Both the position numbers and the translations under genes were made by a program. 19,139 nt of DNA, from assembly GCA_034429745.1 (NCBI GenBank), contig DAOUFY010000166.1, forward strand, positions 1-19,139, given 5' to 3'. Shown in pieces: positions 14,603-19,139 of this stretch. Source of the DNA: JBAXBF01 sp034429745. Its GTDB lineage: Bacteria; Chloroflexota; Anaerolineae; Anaerolineales; DRKV01. The first letter of the stretch is position 1. The number at the start of each line of letters is the position of its first letter. The notes under the pieces were generated by a model. It did not search any database. It saw nothing but the letters and a program-made list of their open reading frames with translations, and had not been told where the DNA came from.

Positions 14603-17056
14603 TTACTCATAAGCTAGAACTTCGCGGATGGTTAGACGAGAGGCATTGCGAGCCGGCATAGCACTCGCAGCTGCCGATATTCCTAAAACAATGAATAACC
14701 ACAAAATATAACCAACAGGATTGAAAACAAATTCCAAAGAGCTGCTTGTTAAAGACTCACCCAAAGTATTGTTCAACATATGGGTAATGGGTGTTGCCAA
14801 CAAACTTCCTAAAAACCAACTGATCACTCCAATGATAATACCTTCTACGATTACTATTGTAAGTACAGTACTATCATTTGCTCCTACCGCTCGCATGACA
14901 CCAATTTCTCTTGTACGCTCGATGACATTCATGCTCATTGTACCCATTAAACCTAATCCACCTACAACAGCAATGAGCATTGCCATGATGAGCAGAAATA
15001 AAATAATAACCAATACTGAATTTTGATTAGAAGCCTCGATTTGCGCTCGAGTTGATAATTCTTGAACGCGAATACCTTCTTTATCAAACATTGCCTCTAG
15101 TTCCTTAACCACTTTTTCTTGAGTGCCGGCATCATGCGGTTCAGTAACAATACGCAAGTTGGCATATTGATCCGGCTGATGCGTAATCCGACTTAGATAA
15201 TCATAGTTTGCATATACATAGGGGTTGATCGTCATTCCTGCCATCCGAAATATCCCAATAATCACAAATGGATATTTACGCCGGTTTATTTTCAATGTTA
15301 CTTCATCACCTACTTTCAAATCCGGACGCAGCTTCACTAATGCATTACCAATCACTAAAGCATTTTCATCCTCAGGCAGCAACCATCGTCCTTTAACAAC
15401 TACTGGTTGAACAAGGGTGGCATTGCCCGGAGGCGCCATGATATCCACCTTATGGGAGGTCTTTTCGTCACGAGATAAAAATTCCGCACTAACGTAGCCC
15501 CAACCTTCGATTTTTTTAACTTGAGGAATTTGAAACACCATTTGTTCAAGATATTGCATACGATAGGTGCGATTTAGAGATACACTCACATCTGATAAAA
15601 AGTAACCCATCGTTTCTTGGATTGCTCCGCTGATGGCCGCTTGTGTATTGAACACGGCAATGAAAATACCACCCCCCAAAGTTAAAGTAAAAAGAGTCAA
15701 GATGAGCCTGCTTTTCCGCCGAAATGTATTGCGTAAAGATATGAGTACAGGACGGGAGAGAAATTGAACTTTCTCTATCCCTTGATCAATAAGGCTCTTC
15801 CCAAATTTTCCTTTTCCAAGACCATATTCGCTAATAGCTTCGCGAATAGTTACTCTTGTACCATTAATGACAGGAATTACAGCTGCCAATAAAGGTGCAC
15901 CTAAGGCAACAAAAAGAACTAAAATCAATGTCTCGCGTGGTATATGAAAAGAACTTATGTTGAAATTTAAAAACCCTGCTATAAAATGCGAGGCATAATA
16001 GCCTGCAACAAGGCCTGGAAATCCAGCCAGCAGCAAAGCAACCAAACCAAAAATACACACCATGATGAAATACATGCCGATAAGCTGTAATCGGCGTGCT
16101 CCAACTGCTTTCATAATACCAATCTGCCGTACCTGCTGTGTCAGCAAGGCAGATATAGTATTCAGTACTAAAAATCCGCTTAATAAAACCGACAAAAAAC
16201 CCAATATGCTCATCACCATTAATAAAGCTTGGGTAATATCGGAACCCCAATGTCGCCCCGGTTTTAACACAAAAGTAAAATAAACCTCATGGCCACTTTT
16301 TTCAATTTTATCCGCAACCAAAGCCGCTACAGACTTTACATGCTCTTCATCGGTATTATTTTCTTTCACCTTTAGTAGCACCGAGTTAAAGTCGCGGCTT
16401 CCTTCCAGCCATTCCATCGTGTCAGGGTTAACATATCCGCTTAACCAATTGGTGAACACATAAGGCGGCGAATTAATATCATAAACAATCCCTGCCACCC
16501 GCATCTCGCGTTTGCGTCCACTTTCTAATTCAATGGTAATTTTATCTCCCTTCTTAAGGTGTAAAGGTGCTGCAGTAGTTCTTTCAAGCAATATTTCGTT
16601 GTCTTCTAAAGGCGGTATAGCCCCTTCACCATCAGGATATAATTGATTAATGGTCGCTCCCTGAGGGTTTCGTTTTGCCAGTCTTCTTTCCTCCAACGTC
16701 ATTTTTGACCACTGTTCGTTTGAAACAGGAGGAATTGACAAGATATACATTACAGCTTTTTTACCAGGCTCCACCTGAGTGCGGACAGTTATACTTGATC
16801 TTCCTTCCACCATAAGCACACCCGGCACTTGGCGCAAAGTATTTAATAATTCCTCTTTAAATGGAGCACAATAGATAGTGGCTTCACTGCTATTGGCTTT
16901 TTTAAATTCACTATCCATATCTTTCTGCAATATCGCATATGAACTTGATACAAAACCTACTGCAAAAACACCAACAGCAATAGACATAATAACCAAAATC
17001 GTTCGTGTTTTGTTTCCCCAAAAATCAGCCCAAATTTTCCGCCACCGTGGTTGCAT
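14603..17056 (-). CDS. ABC transporter permease, MacB/FtsX type (two FtsX domains)
   Basis: An 817-residue membrane protein. It has an N-terminal membrane segment after the basic NKTRT region, a large extracytoplasmic MacB-like domain, and a first FtsX block of three membrane segments containing RQIGIMKAVGARR. A second membrane segment, a second extracytoplasmic domain and a second FtsX block with ERTREIGVMRAVGA follow, and the chain ends TIREVLAYE. Such permeases work with an ATP-binding protein in lipoprotein, peptide or drug export, or in mechanotransmission. No ATPase gene is in the window. ATG 17056 was chosen because AAGGAG lies four bases upstream. ATG 17059 and 17083 and TTG 17107 are in frame, and the longest form would add 17 residues. 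It has its own likely promoter in the 107-base gap before it. Confidence 0.87.
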   Translation of the reverse strand: MQPRWRKIWADFWGNKTRTILVIMSIAVGVFAVGFVSSSYAILQKDMDSEFKKANSSEATIYCAPFKEELLNTLRQVPGVLMVEGRSSITVRTQVEPGKKAVMYILSIPPVSNEQWSKMTLEERRLAKRNPQGATINQLYPDGEGAIPPLEDNEILLERTTAAPLHLKKGDKITIELESGRKREMRVAGIVYDINSPPYVFTNWLSGYVNPDTMEWLEGSRDFNSVLLKVKENNTDEEHVKSVAALVADKIEKSGHEVYFTFVLKPGRHWGSDITQALLMVMSILGFLSVLLSGFLVLNTISALLTQQVRQIGIMKAVGARRLQLIGMYFIMVCIFGLVALLLAGFPGLVAGYYASHFIAGFLNFNISSFHIPRETLILVLFVALGAPLLAAVIPVINGTRVTIREAISEYGLGKGKFGKSLIDQGIEKVQFLSRPVLISLRNTFRRKSRLILTLFTLTLGGGIFIAVFNTQAAISGAIQETMGYFLSDVSVSLNRTYRMQYLEQMVFQIPQVKKIEGWGYVSAEFLSRDEKTSHKVDIMAPPGNATLVQPVVVKGRWLLPEDENALVIGNALVKLRPDLKVGDEVTLKINRRKYPFVIIGIFRMAGMTINPYVYANYDYLSRITHQPDQYANLRIVTEPHDAGTQEKVVKELEAMFDKEGIRVQELSTRAQIEASNQNSVLVIILFLLIMAMLIAVVGGLGLMGTMSMNVIERTREIGVMRAVGANDSTVLTIVIVEGIIIGVISWFLGSLLATPITHMLNNTLGESLTSSSLEFVFNPVGYILWLFIVLGISAAASAMPARNASRLTIREVLAYE

Positions 17057-17060
17057 CATT

Positions 17061-17066
17061 CTCCTT
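17061..17066 (-). promoter_or_regulatory. Shine-Dalgarno site deciding the permease start
   Basis: AAGGAG on the - strand lies 4 bases before ATG 17056 and only 1 base before ATG 17059. The farther-upstream starts at 17083 and 17107 have no such site. Confidence 0.55.
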
Positions 17067-17169
17067 ATTCTTTTACTAACCATCTTTTTTGGGGAGAAAA
17101 CACCCAAAGATTAGCAAAAGTTCAATTCACCTTCATCTGTAAAATAAAATGCTTTCTCAATTTACCTTC

Positions 17170-17175
17170 ATTATA
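17170..17175 (-). promoter_or_regulatory. Possible -10 box for the permease transcript
   Basis: A perfect TATAAT on the - strand lies in the 107-base gap between cinA and the permease, the longest gap between complete genes in the - strand block. A clear -35 hexamer was not found at 16-18 bases. Transcription from here would give a leader of about 105 bases to ATG 17056. That leader contains a small TTTGGG/CCCAAA dyad at 17088-17093 and 17103-17108. Confidence 0.4.
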
Positions 17176-17214
17176 ACATACCCAACTCTTGAAAATACAC
17201 CGATCCTGCAAAAC

Positions 17215-18402
17215 CTATTTGCCCTTCAAAAACTGCCACAATAAATAAAGCGATTGATGAGCAGCCCAAAGAGGAGCATTTTTCGGTGGACCCCCATAAG
17301 AACGCTGTGAAATTTTTTCTCCCGATGGCGTGATCAGCACCAAATTAGCTAGTATTCTGTTTTCATCCGGAATAAGTGAGGCTCCTAATCCAATATCTGC
17401 ATTTTTAAGGTTGCGATAAGCTTTGACTTTTTCTACCAACTCTTCTTGGCTTGCTAGGTCATGATTAACCTCTCCGCTTAAAAAACCAACTTTATTGTTT
17501 GTCTCTTTTGCTACTGCACCCAACTTGGGAGGCAAACACTTACTTACCAATACACCACCCATGCCATATTCCAAAACAACACAGCTCATTTTTGTTGATC
17601 TTAATTGTTCACGGAGTATTCCCTCAAGAGTATCTTCATCTTTACCATACACCCATTGCCCCATACGTTCTAAAATAGCCTTTTCAAGTGGCTCGATAAG
17701 CTTTTCAGCTTCCTCTTGGGTGTCAGCTTTCGCACAAATGCGAACATCAACCTGCCCCGAATGAGCTGCCAAACCAACCGTAGGATTAGACCATTTCTCA
17801 AATTCCCCAATGAGTGCGTCCAATTGGGATTCTCCAGCAGCCAAAGCATGCAGCACTCGCATTTTCAGCACTGAAGCGGCAGGATATTTCCTACGCAAAA
17901 GGGGCATTACTTCATGTTGAAGCACATACTCCATTTCACTTGGCACACCCGGCAAAGCAATGATCATCTTTCCTTCTACGTCAACTGCAAAACAAGGTGC
18001 TGTACCAACAGCATTCTCAATATATATAGCTCCTTGTGGTAAATATGCCTGCCTGCGATTATTTTCCGTTGGAGTTCGGTTGTAGCGCCGAAAACGTTCC
18101 TGAATTTGTTCCCATAATTCAGCATGGTATTCAACACTTCGGCCTAAAGCCAAAGCAACCGCATCCCGTGTCGGATCGTCAATGGTGGGACCTAATCCCC
18201 CTGTTGTTATTACAATATCGCATCGCTGCAATGCTTCCTGAATTATTTGAGCTATACGCTGCACATTATCGCCGACGCTTGTTTTGCGGTAAACATCTAT
18301 GCCTTCCAAGCGTAAGGTGCTGGCAATTGCAGCCGCGTTTGTATCAATGATTTCTCCAAGTAAAATTTCAGTTCCTATAGTTATAATTTCCGCAGAAGGC
18401 AT
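17215..18402 (-). CDS. cinA: CinA-family protein with a degenerate C-terminal amidase domain
   Basis: A 395-residue cytoplasmic protein. The N-terminal MoCF/CinA domain (residues 1 to about 170) is well kept, with IGTEILLGEIIDTN, TTGGLGPTIDDPT (66-78) and ALPGVPSEM (149-157). In characterised CinA proteins it hydrolyses ADP-ribose. A middle domain follows. The C-terminal region (about 255-393) sits where the PncC-type NMN amidohydrolase domain belongs, but the usual ESCTGG is replaced by EYGMGG (278-283). The later PGSS and GGVVxY blocks cannot be found. NMN deamidase activity is therefore unlikely (inference). It starts 5 bases after the CYTH gene stop, with only a weak ribosome site (AGTAAG), which suggests translational coupling. 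It ends with TAG 107 bases before the permease. Confidence 0.88.
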   Translation of the reverse strand: MPSAEIITIGTEILLGEIIDTNAAAIASTLRLEGIDVYRKTSVGDNVQRIAQIIQEALQRCDIVITTGGLGPTIDDPTRDAVALALGRSVEYHAELWEQIQERFRRYNRTPTENNRRQAYLPQGAIYIENAVGTAPCFAVDVEGKMIIALPGVPSEMEYVLQHEVMPLLRRKYPAASVLKMRVLHALAAGESQLDALIGEFEKWSNPTVGLAAHSGQVDVRICAKADTQEEAEKLIEPLEKAILERMGQWVYGKDEDTLEGILREQLRSTKMSCVVLEYGMGGVLVSKCLPPKLGAVAKETNNKVGFLSGEVNHDLASQEELVEKVKAYRNLKNADIGLGASLIPDENRILANLVLITPSGEKISQRSYGGPPKNAPLWAAHQSLYLLWQFLKGK

Positions 18403-18407
18403 ATTAC

Positions 18408-19013
18408 TTACTGTAGGATTCCTTGAATAGAAAAAGGAATAACAAGTGAGTTAAAGTTTTCAAAGGTTAAATCACGAAAAGAAAGCTGATATTGCTTTTT
18501 TATTCTTTCAAATATTTCTGCATAGCTGAATAATATTCGCCGCTCCCAATCCAAGCCTAAAAGTTCACTGCATTGCTGAATGGTTTCACCGCTTTCTCCT
18601 TCGATTTCGATAAAATTACCAAACGGCATTTCATCAAGTGTTATTGTAATGCTATTATATTGATATGTCGTTCGATACTTTTCATAAATCATAACTGTTT
18701 CGTAACCCAGAGCTTGGAACAAGTGAAGAGCTGCATCAAAATTGCTTACTTCAAACTCAATTTCTACCCTCTTCTGAATCCCCTGTTCTTGTACACTCTT
18801 TCCTTTATAGGTGCAGCGGGCAGCTGTATCCCATCTTAAGCGCAGTACTTCATGCTGCGTTGTCAGTTTCCTATCATGAGTGTCAAGGCGCAGGTTTTTT
18901 TCATAGGTTCGGGGCTGCACTAATCGAGCTGATAAATGCTTCAGCTTGTTTTCTATCTCTGTGAAGTTCGGCACCCAGAACTTCACCTCTAATTCCATTT
19001 CCGAAGGTCTCAT
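18408..19013 (-). CDS. CYTH-domain protein (class IV adenylate cyclase/triphosphatase-like)
   Basis: A protein of about 201 residues with a complete CYTH tunnel-fold signature. It has ExExK at Glu7, Glu9 and Lys11, basic strands LRLRWD and CTYKGKS, RVEIEFEV in mid-domain, and the C-terminal LDEMPFGNFIEIEGE. The family includes CyaB adenylate cyclases, thiamine triphosphatases and inorganic tripolyphosphatases, all acting on triphosphates with divalent metal. Sequence alone does not separate these. ATG 19013 was chosen because AGGAG lies just upstream, though only two bases away. ATG 18998, next to the ELEVKF motif, and GTG 19040 are alternatives. It lies 5 bases before cinA in the same direction. 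Confidence 0.85.
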   Translation of the reverse strand: MRPSEMELEVKFWVPNFTEIENKLKHLSARLVQPRTYEKNLRLDTHDRKLTTQHEVLRLRWDTAARCTYKGKSVQEQGIQKRVEIEFEVSNFDAALHLFQALGYETVMIYEKYRTTYQYNSITITLDEMPFGNFIEIEGESGETIQQCSELLGLDWERRILFSYAEIFERIKKQYQLSFRDLTFENFNSLVIPFSIQGILQ

Positions 19014-19073
19014 GTCTCCTAATTTTCCACGTGCAAACACTTATTCGCAAGAATTTAATCTCAGTTGAAAAAA

Positions 19074-19139
19074 TCATCTACTTTCGATGACTTCAATATA
19101 CTCCAACCCCAAAAGAAAAGCAACAGCCACAATAGCAGA
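19074..19139 (-). CDS. C-terminal tail of an unidentified membrane protein (5' part outside window)
   Basis: Reading the - strand from the window edge gives 21 residues before TGA at 19074-19076. They begin with a hydrophobic stretch (SAIVAVAFLLGLEYIEV) and end IESR. This looks like the last membrane segment of a protein encoded upstream of the CYTH gene. The fragment is too short to name a family. The 60 bases between its stop and the CYTH start hold no other gene. Confidence 0.45.
   Translation of the reverse strand, partial: SAIVAVAFLLGLEYIEVIESR

Noticed and set aside
15864..16250. A 128-codon open frame on the - strand inside the permease gene, in another frame
   Set aside because: It overlaps the FtsX membrane region out of frame, has aromatic- and Cys-rich composition of a frame-shifted read, and has no recognisable domain or ribosome site.
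17088..17108. TTTGGG/CCCAAA dyad as a terminator for cinA
   Set aside because: In the cinA direction the stem is followed by A residues, not U, and it is only six pairs long.
1..19139. CRISPR arrays, tRNA or rRNA genes, insertion sequences, phage or integrase genes
   Set aside because: No spaced direct repeats, cloverleaf-like segments, transposase motifs or integrase motifs were seen on either strand by eye.

Overview
This window comes from a bacterium of moderate-to-low GC content. It is most likely a member of the Chloroflexota, probably class Anaerolineae, though this is inferred from gene style and not proven. The supporting signs are an SH3b protein with a Thr/Pro (TPTP-like) stalk, DUF4126 and DUF2085 membrane proteins side by side, a lone BirA without a DNA-binding domain, an XdhC/CoxI protein, and a Rieske/cytochrome b operon with a multihaem cytochrome. 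No tRNA, rRNA, CRISPR array, insertion sequence or integrase was seen, so the region looks chromosomal.

Layout. Bases 1-4281 are read on the + strand. They hold the 3' end of metA (methionine synthesis), mnmA (tRNA 2-thiolation) and a three-gene respiratory operon: a b6-like cytochrome b, a membrane-anchored cytochrome c with nine haem motifs, and a Tat-type Rieske protein. From 4458 to the right end everything is on the - strand, and the two blocks converge at 4282-4457. In transcription order (right to left) the - strand block has the 3' tail of a membrane protein, a CYTH-domain protein, cinA, a MacB/FtsX-type ABC permease, an amidohydrolase fused to a CYTH domain, an SH3b surface protein, birA, xdhC, a FucI/AraA-like isomerase, a class II aldolase, an FGGY sugar kinase, and then DUF2085, DUF4126 and a small Cys4 membrane peptide. 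Gaps are mostly 5-60 bases. One 107-base gap (17108-17214) carries a good -10 box and may start a new transcript at the permease.

How the genes may work together. The respiratory operon should form a quinol-oxidising complex in which a multihaem cytochrome takes the place of cytochrome c1 or f. The isomerase, kinase and aldolase form a complete aldose to ketose to ketose-phosphate to DHAP-plus-aldehyde route, with unknown substrate. The nearby deaminase-CYTH fusion, a second CYTH protein and a CinA with a degenerate amidase domain hint at nucleotide or nucleoside handling, but no shared pathway is proven.

The points most worth a second look are the amidohydrolase-CYTH fusion, the cytochrome b/nonahaem cytochrome/Rieske operon, the sugar cassette with a perfect 13-bp stem between aldolase and kinase, and the CinA whose amidase motif is lost.
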